DNA from: Fimbriimonadia bacterium
Lineage (GTDB): Bacteria; Armatimonadota; Fimbriimonadia; Fimbriimonadales; Fimbriimonadaceae
Direction of reading: 5' to 3'
Assembly (NCBI GenBank): GCA_030430755.1
Contig: JAUIKO010000002.1
Coordinates: forward strand, 62,001 to 126,000
DNA length: 64,000 nt
Shown: positions 7,421 through 17,250 of the stretch, piece by piece
How the letters are laid out: each line of letters begins with the position of its first letter
How positions within the stretch are numbered: position 1 is the stretch's first letter
The notes under the pieces: model-generated
Seen by the model: only the letters and a program-made list of their open reading frames with translations
Database searches by the model: none
What the model was told of the DNA's origin: nothing
Translations under genes and position numbers: made by a program

Positions 7421-9145
7421 ATGAAAACAAACAACACCTATCTTCTCTATATTTCTAACACTATGATGAAAAAACTTATTATTTTCAGGTCTACAATTTT
7501 AAAAAGAAAAGAGTCGTTTAAAACGACTCTTTTTTTTATATGTCTTTATACTACATCGTTGTTATTGCATGGATGTTTCATGGACAGTGAAGCAGCAAAT
7601 AAAACAAAGAGTAAGGCAGCTTCAAAAAATATTTTAAGAACTCCAATGGTGTCAGATCCATCATCCTTAGATCCTGCTTTTATCGATGAACCCTTTTCTA
7701 GACAAACCTATGTAAACCCAGTTTATGAATGTTTACTAACTTACGACAAAGATAATAAACTCGTAGGACAGCTAGCAAAAAACTGGACCGTACTTCCTAA
7801 TAAACTTGCATATATTTTCAATCTTCATCAAGGCATAAAATTTCATAACGGCAAAGAAGTTACTGCTAACGACGTAAAATGGAGTTTAGAAAGAGCATGT
7901 AATCCTAAGCTAGCATCACCTACGGCAGAAACATACTTAAAATATATAGTCGGTGCCTCAGATATGCTTGATGGAAAATCGAATCATTTATCTGGAGTAC
8001 AAATTTTAGATAAATATTCAGTTATGATCTCAATTACTAATAAACTAAACTATTTTCTCTCCATGCTCACACACCCTGTTTCCGCAATTATGCCACAGGG
8101 CATAGCTTCACGATCAGAAAGAATCACAAAGTTATCTCAAGTTATAGGTTCTGGTCCATTTAAAATAGCAGACTACATACCAAATCAATTTTTTTCTTTA
8201 AAAGCTTTCGATGACTATCGATCTGGTAGACCTAAATTAAATGAAATCTTTGTGAAAATTTCAAGTGACAGGATAACAAATATAAACAAATTTAAATCAA
8301 AAGAATTTGAATTCTGTTATATTCCATTTACGGAAGTTCCAAATATAAGAAATGATAAAAAGACAGGTCCATTAATCAGAATGTGCAAGAACTCCTCGAC
8401 AACTTATTTTGTATTAATGCCAAATGCATATAAACCATTCCAAGACCCTTTTGTCCGTAAAGCAGTAACCAAAGCTATCAATAGAAAGTATATCGTAAAC
8501 GAACTCTTAAAAGGATCTGGAGTTTTATTAGCTAATAGTCTTATTCCACCTGATGCTATTCCTGGTTATAAAAAATATGCAAATCAGTTAAATGCTTATA
8601 CGTATAACCCCGATGAAGCAAGAAAACTCTTATCAGAATCTAGCTATGCTCACAACATACAAGATTATACTCTAGAAATACTTATTAATGAAGGTAGCCC
8701 CACAAGCGCACTTATAGCAGATAACATAGCAATACAATTAAAAAACTCGCTTGGTATGAATGTGAAAAGAAAATCTATGGAATACTCAGCATATATTCAA
8801 CAGGCCAATCAAGAAAAATCTGGAGTAACGCTCACAACAAAATATGCTGACTACTTAGATCCATCCACCTATCTAAGAGATCTCTTTCATTCTCAAGTAG
8901 GTATTCATAAAAAAAGTTATGAAAACCCAGACTTTGATCATCTTGTAGATGCTGCAATTATCGCAGATAATCAAGAAGATGCGTACAAAAAGTATTATGA
9001 AGCTGAAAAACTCTTACTAGAAGATGCTATTATGATTCCTGTCATATTCCCAGCATCCGCTGTTTTACAGCAAAAATATTTAAAGAATTTAGATACAAAT
9101 GCTATGGGTCTTATGCCGTTTTTAGATACTTCTTTAGATCACTAA
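7421..9145 (+). CDS. Peptide/dipeptide-type ABC substrate-binding lipoprotein
   Basis: A 574-aa solute-binding protein of family 5 (OppA/DppA type). Family features include RTPMVSDPSSLDPAF after the signal, YNPDEARKLL, KFHNGKEVTANDVKWSLERA and VRKAVTKAINRKYIV. A lipoprotein signal ends at LLLHGC (Cys 52 counted from the ATG at 7421; ATGs at 7463 and 7466 would shorten the leader). It captures peptides or similar ligands for an ABC importer whose permeases are not nearby. Oddly, a perfect terminator-like hairpin with a T-tract lies inside the signal-peptide codons (residues about 30-39), so transcription may be attenuated there. Confidence 0.9.
   Translation: MKTNNTYLLYISNTMMKKLIIFRSTILKRKESFKTTLFFICLYTTSLLLHGCFMDSEAANKTKSKAASKNILRTPMVSDPSSLDPAFIDEPFSRQTYVNPVYECLLTYDKDNKLVGQLAKNWTVLPNKLAYIFNLHQGIKFHNGKEVTANDVKWSLERACNPKLASPTAETYLKYIVGASDMLDGKSNHLSGVQILDKYSVMISITNKLNYFLSMLTHPVSAIMPQGIASRSERITKLSQVIGSGPFKIADYIPNQFFSLKAFDDYRSGRPKLNEIFVKISSDRITNINKFKSKEFEFCYIPFTEVPNIRNDKKTGPLIRMCKNSSTTYFVLMPNAYKPFQDPFVRKAVTKAINRKYIVNELLKGSGVLLANSLIPPDAIPGYKKYANQLNAYTYNPDEARKLLSESSYAHNIQDYTLEILINEGSPTSALIADNIAIQLKNSLGMNVKRKSMEYSAYIQQANQEKSGVTLTTKYADYLDPSTYLRDLFHSQVGIHKKSYENPDFDHLVDAAIIADNQEDAYKKYYEAEKLLLEDAIMIPVIFPASAVLQQKYLKNLDTNAMGLMPFLDTSLDH
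7507..7537 (+). terminator. Intrinsic-terminator-like hairpin inside a signal-peptide coding region
   Basis: AAAAGAGTCG (7507-7516) pairs perfectly with CGACTCTTTT (7524-7533) around a 7-nt loop. A run of eight T follows (7530-7537, partly in the stem). It is in frame within the substrate-binding lipoprotein gene and encodes residues about 30-39, including the positively charged and first hydrophobic part of the signal peptide. The shape is that of a textbook Rho-independent terminator; function as an attenuator is inferred. Confidence 0.6.
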
Positions 9146-9263
9146 TTTATATTTTGAGGATTCCTTATATCAAAAAGAATCCTCATATCATAAAACTAAA
9201 ATCAGCACAAAAAAATCCTATGTGATTAATCCTGAAAGATGAATGGTTAAAAGAGATGGTTTA

Positions 9264-9866
9264 TTAGTTATTTTCGATGGATATCAGACTATTGTTTGCT
9301 GGGTTCTTAACAATAAGTACATCTGGAGCGATGGAGTGTACAATCCATGAGGATAAAGGCAACTTATCACCAAGCTTCAGCTGATAGCTTTCACCATTTC
9401 TATCTTCTACAATAGCCAAAGGAAAGTCCACATGAATAATTCCTGAATATTTAGTAATACCAGTATCTTCTTCAATATGCTCAGAACTGGGAGGAATAGA
9501 TTCATCTAATAATTCCACGTCTTGTAGCTTTTGATATACGTAACTCGATAAGTCTATTCCTCCGTTTAACGATGCTTTATCATGCATTGAGGTTAATGTA
9601 TTAAATGGATCTTTTCTAGATTTAGCATCTTCAGTAAAATCAGAAACTTTTTTACTATCACTCCATTTAATGGTTACCGGATATCCTGCTTGAATACCAG
9701 AAGCTGTTTTAGAATTATTCTTAAACCTACCAATATTATTTTCCGTTACATGCGATACGATATGCTCATCAGCCATACAATCACAATCATCTTTTAGGCA
9801 CCCTATATTTGATATAGATAAAAAAAACATAGCTACCCATTTTTTGGACAAACTATCTTGAATCAT
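9264..9866 (-). CDS. PilP-like pilus assembly (lipo)protein
   Basis: A 200-aa protein with a short hydrophobic N-terminus ending in ISNIGC, a possible but imperfect lipobox, followed by LKDDCDC. The mature part has SRKDPFNTL and a C-terminal block (SGIIHVDFPLAIVEDRNG, then YQLKLGDKLPL, then IVKNP). That is the order seen in PilP, the inner-membrane lipoprotein linking PilNO to the secretin PilQ. The start codon overlaps the pilO-like stop by 4 nt. Position after pilM-, pilN- and pilO-like genes supports the role; sequence similarity alone is modest. Confidence 0.6.
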   Translation of the reverse strand: MIQDSLSKKWVAMFFLSISNIGCLKDDCDCMADEHIVSHVTENNIGRFKNNSKTASGIQAGYPVTIKWSDSKKVSDFTEDAKSRKDPFNTLTSMHDKASLNGGIDLSSYVYQKLQDVELLDESIPPSSEHIEEDTGITKYSGIIHVDFPLAIVEDRNGESYQLKLGDKLPLSSWIVHSIAPDVLIVKNPANNSLISIENN

Positions 9867-10540
9867 TTTTCCTCCATATTCAAATTAAAATAACTTACCA
9901 TATCCATAGAGTATGTTCCACGTACTTTGTAGTCAGATCTTTCCAGCTGAATATTATTCAAGCTTACAATATAACCTTTTCTATCATTTATTGCATAAAG
10001 ATGGTCAAGCACATGCTGATATTCTCCCTCTACAACAACTGGTCCAACTGTAAAAAAACCTAAAGGAAACGGAAGGGCTGGATAATTTAAATATTTTTCC
10101 ATCATTTCATCTGGATCAGATGATGGAAAAGGCAGTACAGGGCCCTTGATTACATTGATTTTACAATTCTTGAAATCTCTATTTATCGATGTTTGTAAAT
10201 GATCTCTCCAGTTTCGGACATTTACTAAAACTTCCCATGGATCAATCACCTGTAAATTTCCATTACTCGATAGCTTTAAATGAGATGCTTTATCTCTTGC
10301 CAAATCTGTCCAATCAGATTTAACCCTTTCTAATAATTTTTCACCATCTCGAATAGTCTTAAGGATGATATTTTTTTTATCTAGCTCCTGTTTTATATGC
10401 TCTTTTTGTGAAATCAAGGATCTATATTCCTGATAATATGGAAGCAAGAACAAGAAAAACCATACCCCTATGATATTAATAATAATAAACCACGAAATAA
10501 TTCGAATTATACTTGTATCTACTTGATTAAATCGAATCAC
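9863..10540 (-). CDS. PilO-like pilus assembly protein
   Basis: A 225-aa protein with one N-terminal membrane helix (about residues 13-35, SWFIIINIIGVWFFLFLLPY), then a coiled coil (YRSLISQKEHIKQELDKKN) and a periplasmic domain with HVLDHLYAINDRKGYIVSLN near the C-terminus. This matches PilO, which pairs with PilN to form the inner-membrane alignment subcomplex of type IV pili. It overlaps its upstream neighbour by 14 nt and the downstream gene by 4 nt, so translation is probably coupled. Confidence 0.7.
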   Translation of the reverse strand: MIRFNQVDTSIIRIISWFIIINIIGVWFFLFLLPYYQEYRSLISQKEHIKQELDKKNIILKTIRDGEKLLERVKSDWTDLARDKASHLKLSSNGNLQVIDPWEVLVNVRNWRDHLQTSINRDFKNCKINVIKGPVLPFPSSDPDEMMEKYLNYPALPFPLGFFTVGPVVVEGEYQHVLDHLYAINDRKGYIVSLNNIQLERSDYKVRGTYSMDMVSYFNLNMEEK

Positions 10541-11309
10541 GTCTTCCTCCCTTCTTAGGATTTTTTGCTAACGTTTTTAGAACATCTACGGATTTGAGTT
10601 TGTTCTCATGAAATTCTAATTCGATTTTAACGGTGCTAATATGAAGTTCGTTTAAAGATTCATCTCTGCTATTTTTTTTAAACGCTTGCTCGTCTATCTT
10701 AGCTTGATTCTGCACTTGATCTACAAATGAGTTCCATCCAGAGGAATGATTTTCCATCTTATCCTGATGTATGTTAGCTGCTTCAGAATCTCTATAAGAT
10801 AATCCAGGAACAACTTTATCCTTCTCAGGGTAGGATATACGTTTAATTCTATTCAAATTATTTATACTACTTAAGCGTCTCATAAGATCTGCATATGCAC
10901 TGAATGAATCCAATTGCACATAAAGTGTATATTTGCTTCCATTTTGAATAGATTCCTCAAAGCATTTAAGTAATTGAACATTTTCAGGTATTTTCTCAAA
11001 AATAGATTTAAAAAGATCCATTTTATATCTGTTTCTACCACTCAACTTATTACAAATCTCTAAATTTTTGATGATATCAGAATGATTTAATAGATTCTTA
11101 GAAACAGTTTTCTTTTGCACATTTAACAGATTAAATTCTTTTTCCAGAACATGAACATCTTCACGTAAAATACTCAAAGAATAGTGCATTACAATTGTTA
11201 TAGGTATGAGAAATAAAATAAAAATAGCCAACCTTCTAGTAATGATTTCATTACTAGAAAACCGTCTTACTTTATTTTTCTTAGTATGATTCAGTAAATT
11301 TATTTTCAT
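10527..11309 (-). CDS. PilN-like pilus assembly protein
   Basis: A 260-aa protein beginning MKINLLNHTKKNKVRRFSSN. The NLL segment near the N-terminus is the PilN peptide that binds the groove of PilM. One membrane helix follows (about residues 27-49), then a coiled coil and a periplasmic part with FEKIPENVQLLKCFEE, as in PilN ferredoxin-like domains. The C-terminal 90 residues are extended and charged, longer than usual. It lies 33 nt after the pilM-like gene. Confidence 0.72.
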   Translation of the reverse strand: MKINLLNHTKKNKVRRFSSNEIITRRLAIFILFLIPITIVMHYSLSILREDVHVLEKEFNLLNVQKKTVSKNLLNHSDIIKNLEICNKLSGRNRYKMDLFKSIFEKIPENVQLLKCFEESIQNGSKYTLYVQLDSFSAYADLMRRLSSINNLNRIKRISYPEKDKVVPGLSYRDSEAANIHQDKMENHSSGWNSFVDQVQNQAKIDEQAFKKNSRDESLNELHISTVKIELEFHENKLKSVDVLKTLAKNPKKGGRRDSI

Positions 11310-11342
11310 CGAAAGAAATTAAATAATTATTGTATACCTATC

Positions 11343-12560
11343 TTAACTACTAGCATAAATACCATTTCCTAACGCTATGATAACTCCACCAAGATCATTA
11401 TCTAATATTTTTTTTACTTCTTTGTCTTGGCTAGTATTTCCAACATTTCCTCTCCTTAGTATATCCTCATCAAGTATATTTTCCATACGTTCTACTGGAA
11501 TATTTAACATTGAAGATAGAGTTTCTGGCAAGTTAGAGATATTTCTGCCTCCTCCTATAAAAGATATGGCATCCACTTTTTCACCACTTCTTTCCAGTTC
11601 ACGAACCACTGATTCTACCTGCTCCATCCAATCACGCAATATAGTTATTAGAGATTCATCAGTAGAATCTGGTTTTTCATTAGAATAATCTCGAACCTGA
11701 GCATTATTATCTTCTACTGACTTAAACACAGAAAAGGGGTTATAGCTTTGCGAATTTTCGGTACTTGATTTATTATCCCAAGGTAAAGAATCTGAATCCT
11801 TAGCATCTATATGCTGACTAAATAATGATTGATCTACAGAGAACCCATGAAAAAGAAAGTTTTTATCCATAGACATAGCATCTTCTAAATGTTTCACTCC
11901 ACTTTCTACTAAAAAGTAATTTTTGGGAAGAAAACCTTTAAACAACATTATCCTAGTGGACGTATATCCATAATCGATACACAATATCCTTTTATGTCTA
12001 TGCTCTTTACGTAAATATTTCTCAAAAACTCTTTGACAAGCTAATATTTCTGTATCCAGAGCTGATAGTGAACATCCAGAGAAAACTTCTTCAATTAAAT
12101 CAACGTTTTTCTGTGGTACTGATACTACTAAAAGCTTAACAGCCTGAGTTTTAGATTCAGTATCATCGAATGGAATAATGGCATAATCCAATGCTTGCTT
12201 TTCAGGAATGTCTAAAAACTTCTTGCCAATCTCTTGATTTATCCAATCTTCTATTTGAGACAAATCTTTTTCCTTAATTTCCATGAATTTTATAGTAGTG
12301 TTTTTTTGTGGAGTGCTTAATACAATAGGAATACGGCTAGCTTGATGTTTTTGACATATATTCAATATAAATTTTTTAAGTTCTACAGGATTAAAGGTAC
12401 CTTTATGAGTATAAACAGTATCTGGAGTTGGATATACTTTTACGTTTTCTATAATTACTTTTTCTTTATTTTTTTGAGTAATTACAACCTTTGTAACAGT
12501 CTTACCAATATCTAATCCTAAATATTTGTTTTTACCTAAAGAGTTTTTAATATTAAACAT
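11343..12560 (-). CDS. pilM: PilM-like type IV pilus assembly ATPase
   Basis: A 405-aa actin-fold protein. It has the phosphate-binding motif YLGLDIGKTVTKVV at the N-terminus, PQKNTTIKFMEIKEKDLSQI, LCIDYGYTSTRIMLF (second phosphate motif) and FIGGGRNISNLPETLSSMLN (adenosine motif). These are standard for PilM, a cytoplasmic protein that docks on the PilN N-terminus. An acidic, Ser/Asn-rich insertion lies around residues 240-300. It heads the tightly packed cluster pilM-N-O-P; no pilQ, pilB, pilT or pilC gene is in the window. Confidence 0.88.
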   Translation of the reverse strand: MFNIKNSLGKNKYLGLDIGKTVTKVVITQKNKEKVIIENVKVYPTPDTVYTHKGTFNPVELKKFILNICQKHQASRIPIVLSTPQKNTTIKFMEIKEKDLSQIEDWINQEIGKKFLDIPEKQALDYAIIPFDDTESKTQAVKLLVVSVPQKNVDLIEEVFSGCSLSALDTEILACQRVFEKYLRKEHRHKRILCIDYGYTSTRIMLFKGFLPKNYFLVESGVKHLEDAMSMDKNFLFHGFSVDQSLFSQHIDAKDSDSLPWDNKSSTENSQSYNPFSVFKSVEDNNAQVRDYSNEKPDSTDESLITILRDWMEQVESVVRELERSGEKVDAISFIGGGRNISNLPETLSSMLNIPVERMENILDEDILRRGNVGNTSQDKEVKKILDNDLGGVIIALGNGIYASS

Positions 12561-12659
12561 TATAATAATTTCCTAAAATCGCTACTTCTATTATGTGCTA
12601 GTTATATTAATAGTATATTATAGTCTTCTTTTGAATAGGTTTTTGTTAATAACCATCTT

Positions 12660-15600
12660 TTACATTAAACAATACCATCTCTCTTTACAATCTGTATCAG
12701 ATCCAACTTTTACAATCAACATTTGATGTTCGATAACAGAATCTAAACCAGTTCTTTTTTTCAATAAAATAGTCTTAGCATATATAACAGCATTCGCAGA
12801 ATGTACATTACATATAACATGGTCAAAGACTCTATCCCTAATATTCACTGGAATAAATAAATATCTAAGAAATGATTTTGCTCCACTGTCAACGAATGGC
12901 CTAGGATAAGTGGGCACCCATTGATAAAGCAGATAATTCATATTATTTTTCATTCCAGAACTCATAGGAATCAAGGATTTAAATTCCTTATTACTTGTAA
13001 TTTTCTTAATAATCGAAAGAGTGGCTTTGTCGAATTGCTGAAGAATATCATGTTCAATTTTCTCTACACTATTGGATATAACAATATCTTTATAATCAAT
13101 ATCTATGCAATAAATTTCATTTACAAACTCCTGAAACGACATTCCCAAAGCAAACAGTCTAACAGTGTTCGTATCTGAAGAATAAGAATATGATAGATCT
13201 TGAATACTACTAAATAATTTCCTGTCAAGTAATTTTTTTATAAATTGAGATTTCACATCCCGATTGGCATTTTTATCATCTATTTGCATATCCCAATCTA
13301 CATCACTAGAACCATAAACATTTTGATATTCTCCATCCCACTCTAACTCAGACGAATTTGAATACAGAACATTATCGTCCCTCATCAATTTCCATTCTAT
13401 TTGATAAGTTCCACGAGGTAAAAAGAACGAATACTTTTGATCATCAAAATAAGGTTTAAAACTCCTATCATCTATATCGATATCCCAGTCAAGTTTCAAA
13501 ATATCTGAGGATTCGCCTTCTATTATATTTTTACTTGTATATGTCTTGAAAAACTCTGGATGATCTTTCGAAGTAAATGTTATTTCAATAGAAGAATCAT
13601 TATCGATCAAATTCGAAACGCTATTGTTCTTATATTTCCAAATTTCAGGCAAGCAAGACTTTGAAATTTTACTGACTGGATTTATTTGTTCTACTAAATC
13701 AACACTAAACTCTAAAGGTATTTTTTTTTCAATAGATATCGAATTCTTATCTAGATAAAAAAAGTATTTCAGTTCCCCTTTATAGTCCCCTACTAAAGCA
13801 TCTTCTGGAATTTGAACTGAAACTTCAGTGTTCATAAATTCAAAATATTCATTCTGTTCATCTCTATACAGTGGTGGCAGAATATCAGTTAAAGATTTTT
13901 GATAATTTTTTTGCTTAATATATTTTGAAAAAATGTCTGTGTTCATGTATCTGCTAAGAATGTAATCTTGATACTTCAAGGATTTACTAGGATTAATGAC
14001 ATCCTGATCTTTAATCCTCATTTTTGTATGGACTTGTATTTTAGCACTGGGAATAAAAGATTGACTTATCCTTTTAAATACATCCCCTTGACTAATCTCA
14101 GAAATGTTTTCTGTTTGATATACCAAATGTTTAGATATCTGATAACCAAATAATGTAAAAGAATCTTCATTTATTTTCCAAGGAGCTTTTTTTCTAAGAA
14201 AACCACTGGATAGACCGCTCATAACTCGGCAAAGCACTCTAGATGAATCTAACAAAATAGTATCTCCTGGCTTACCAGAGATAATGATGTTATCATCATC
14301 ACTAAAAGAATCATCTACCTTAACCTCTTCTTCTTGAGCGTGATCTTTTTTAGGTGTAGGTTTCACCTGCATAGGATGATAAATTTTCACTTGTTGAATA
14401 ACTTTTCTATAGAACAGACCTCGTCCAAATGCAAGTTGTAAATTATTTATACTCTCCTCTTTAGAAGAATCTAAATATATTTTTGAATTTGCTGTAGGTA
14501 TAAAATAAAAAATTGATCCATCATGCTGCTTAGTCTTCATCCTATTTAAGGGCTGATTATAAATTTGCAGACTCCATCTGTTTAATGGATCCCCCGGAAG
14601 ATAATAACAGATCATCTCTCCAAAATAAATCGCATCTTTTTTCACTTTTTCAAGATTTCTATTGCCAGTCGTCAATACTTCTAATGCATTTTCAGGAGAT
14701 AATTGAATAACGTCTGGATAAGGAATATCTGGAAGAACATTGTTAAAATATCTTGGATGATAGTTTTCTGATATTTTTTGATAACCTTTTGTTTCTGCTT
14801 CAGATATTCCAGGGGAAAAATGTATCAGTTGTAAGTCTCCAACACTACCAACAACACATACAAGTCCATCATCTACTCTCCCTCCACTAACCATTCCTAC
14901 TACTTTTGAATAAGGATATGGAAGAATTTGGAGATTATTCCAGAGAACCCACTTACTCTGCTCGTCAGGGTTCTCAATTCTTCCATCCACTAATGGTAAA
15001 TTCAATATACATCCTTCAAAATCGGTGCACCATAATCTCAAGCCTCCATGATTAAAAATAGACATATGATTCTTAACAATACTAGGATCCGAATATATTC
15101 TAGCTCCTTCATTACCTGGCTGTACATTTAATAAACTTGTTACTTTTTTCTTTTTCCAGTCCAGAAGCATATACATCTGTTCTGCATTAAATGAATGACG
15201 AATTTGTTCAGAATTCTCACCAGGAATCATTAAATCTTTTAGCTCTATTTGTAGAATCATCAGTGGATTCTCTTCCCCGATATTAGGATGCTTTATCCAG
15301 TCTAAGTTACTAATAATAGGATCTTTTATACTGCTCAACAACTTTTTATAGTTTTCATTTAGATCAGAATCATAAAGTTCTAGCCCCTCTTTTTTCAAAC
15401 AGTTCCAATCTGGATAAAAAACTTTTTTTTCTTGATCTATCAAATCCTTCCATGATATTTCTAGTGCCATACCATGATTATTCATCCAGTACAAACCTTT
15501 AGAAGAATCTGCTGAAAGCATCAATACTTTGCCAGAATTCTGAATCCCAATCTCTTTCTGAATATATTCACCATTTTCCGGTGAAATAATATAAATCGTA

Positions 15601-17030
15601 TTACCACTTGCAGCCACTAATTTGTATTCATCTAACATATGATCGTAAGCAGGCTTTTCAATAATAACTAACTTCTCTATAATCTTTTCTTCAAGTGATA
15701 TCTGCCATTTTCTATTCACGCTATCTTTTCTAGTATCCGAATCTACTGAAAGGTGTAATATGCTACTCTCATTTTGATCAGCAAGATATATAGAATTTTG
15801 AATCGATATTGGACTGATTTTTTTACTAATAGGTCCGAGATCATCTATGAACCCCGTCACTCCAGATCCACTAATATCAACAAGATACAGCTCTCCAGAG
15901 GATAAACATACACTCATTCTTTTTAGAACAGTCCCTTCTTGTTTAATATTTATGAGACATGGTTGTAATACAGAATCTGGAAGATTTTTATTTTCTTTCA
16001 ACGAAGAATTTAATAAAGGTTGAGTCCATAAAGTATTTAATGAAGGAGACACTACTTCTTCCCTGTTTTTTTTACTATAAGCAGTTACTGTAGGCACAAA
16101 AGCTCCATTTTGCCATTTTTGATAGGTATGTAAGATAGAATTTTCACCTCGATCATTAACAATAAGTGGAATCGTTTCTGCTATTTTCTCTATTTTTTGA
16201 TACCGAATAGGAGGAATCAAATATTGTTTAGGTCGATTACGATTTATAATATTATTTCCAACACTTGCTACTATCTTGATACGATTACTTTTTACATGAA
16301 TATAATCTTCTATAACATGAATTTTATAAGGATGGACATCATGCTCGTTTAGAATATTATTAAGTTTCAATGTAATCTGTTCACCATTTTCCTGTTTTAC
16401 ATGAATTTGAGGAACATAATCATAATCTATATCTATAAGATTTCCATTAGATATTTTCGATAAATTAGGCAAATAAACACATAAACGGACACAGGATCCA
16501 ATATCTAAATTGTCCAACTCCCAGGTTATTTTTTTAGTATCTTCTTCCGATAATAATGCAAACTGCGGATATTCTTCGAGTTGATTATCAAGTCGTTTTT
16601 CAGATGCGGTTAATATCACTTCACCAGCTTGATTCGTTAATTTATAAATTTTTTTTTCAGTTGACTTTGGTAATATCCATGGACCTAATATCCCCTCTAA
16701 AGCTTCCGCGCTCTCGCTAGAAACGGAATGGTTATCGATGGAAGGAAAATATATATTTTTGACCCCAGGCCTAATATTCACAGAGATACTGTTTGGCAAC
16801 CCTGATTGCTCTTTATCAGTTTTATTCATTGAAAATTCAGAAAAGCTAATGCTCTCTACAATCGTGTTTGCTGATATGCTTTCTCGAGCATAAATATTTC
16901 CATTCAATAAAAGAAAGGTCAAGCAAAAACAATTTATAATTAAATACTGCCATAAATGAAATTTGTATTTTAATATGTTTTGGAACTTACCTATCTCAAT
17001 ATTTCTTAAAAAGAACCAACAAATATACAT
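12660..17030 (-). CDS. Large exported protein upstream of the pil operon, unknown
   Basis: A 1456-aa protein with an N-terminal hydrophobic signal (WQYLIINCFCLTFLLLNGN, about residues 27-45) and likely cleavage after YAR. Residues about 350-750 hold recurring beta-strand runs of the kind seen in PQQ-like propellers (LYLVDISGSG, IYLADQNES, IYIISPENGEY, LYWMNNHG, LRLWCTDFEG). The rest has no domain I can name. It ends 99 nt before pilM in the same direction, so it may share the transcript and contribute to pilus assembly or adhesion as PilY1 does. However, I see neither a von Willebrand A domain nor the PilY1 calcium site. An acidic segment (EEEVKVDDSFSDDDN) lies near residue 900. Confidence 0.6.
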   Translation of the reverse strand: MYICWFFLRNIEIGKFQNILKYKFHLWQYLIINCFCLTFLLLNGNIYARESISANTIVESISFSEFSMNKTDKEQSGLPNSISVNIRPGVKNIYFPSIDNHSVSSESAEALEGILGPWILPKSTEKKIYKLTNQAGEVILTASEKRLDNQLEEYPQFALLSEEDTKKITWELDNLDIGSCVRLCVYLPNLSKISNGNLIDIDYDYVPQIHVKQENGEQITLKLNNILNEHDVHPYKIHVIEDYIHVKSNRIKIVASVGNNIINRNRPKQYLIPPIRYQKIEKIAETIPLIVNDRGENSILHTYQKWQNGAFVPTVTAYSKKNREEVVSPSLNTLWTQPLLNSSLKENKNLPDSVLQPCLINIKQEGTVLKRMSVCLSSGELYLVDISGSGVTGFIDDLGPISKKISPISIQNSIYLADQNESSILHLSVDSDTRKDSVNRKWQISLEEKIIEKLVIIEKPAYDHMLDEYKLVAASGNTIYIISPENGEYIQKEIGIQNSGKVLMLSADSSKGLYWMNNHGMALEISWKDLIDQEKKVFYPDWNCLKKEGLELYDSDLNENYKKLLSSIKDPIISNLDWIKHPNIGEENPLMILQIELKDLMIPGENSEQIRHSFNAEQMYMLLDWKKKKVTSLLNVQPGNEGARIYSDPSIVKNHMSIFNHGGLRLWCTDFEGCILNLPLVDGRIENPDEQSKWVLWNNLQILPYPYSKVVGMVSGGRVDDGLVCVVGSVGDLQLIHFSPGISEAETKGYQKISENYHPRYFNNVLPDIPYPDVIQLSPENALEVLTTGNRNLEKVKKDAIYFGEMICYYLPGDPLNRWSLQIYNQPLNRMKTKQHDGSIFYFIPTANSKIYLDSSKEESINNLQLAFGRGLFYRKVIQQVKIYHPMQVKPTPKKDHAQEEEVKVDDSFSDDDNIIISGKPGDTILLDSSRVLCRVMSGLSSGFLRKKAPWKINEDSFTLFGYQISKHLVYQTENISEISQGDVFKRISQSFIPSAKIQVHTKMRIKDQDVINPSKSLKYQDYILSRYMNTDIFSKYIKQKNYQKSLTDILPPLYRDEQNEYFEFMNTEVSVQIPEDALVGDYKGELKYFFYLDKNSISIEKKIPLEFSVDLVEQINPVSKISKSCLPEIWKYKNNSVSNLIDNDSSIEITFTSKDHPEFFKTYTSKNIIEGESSDILKLDWDIDIDDRSFKPYFDDQKYSFFLPRGTYQIEWKLMRDDNVLYSNSSELEWDGEYQNVYGSSDVDWDMQIDDKNANRDVKSQFIKKLLDRKLFSSIQDLSYSYSSDTNTVRLFALGMSFQEFVNEIYCIDIDYKDIVISNSVEKIEHDILQQFDKATLSIIKKITSNKEFKSLIPMSSGMKNNMNYLLYQWVPTYPRPFVDSGAKSFLRYLFIPVNIRDRVFDHVICNVHSANAVIYAKTILLKKRTGLDSVIEHQMLIVKVGSDTDCKERWYCLM

Positions 17031-17250
17031 TAATTACAGTATATATCAGGCAGGAAAATATTCACTGCTATCAATCTGACACATTAAAACAAATAATTTA
17101 ATCTCTTCTGTTTTGCTATTAGATCAAACTCTTGTCATGAACTTTAGAGTTCAAATACATACCTATACAAAAAATCCTATTTTATATCTCAGTTCTAACC
17201 ATTTACAAACAATTAAATCACAGCTATAAAAACGGAAAAACTATGATCTT

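Noticed and set aside
12660-17030. Identification as PilY1
   Set aside because: Location next to pilM fits, but no von Willebrand A domain or calcium-binding propeller loop was seen, so only a neutral call was made.
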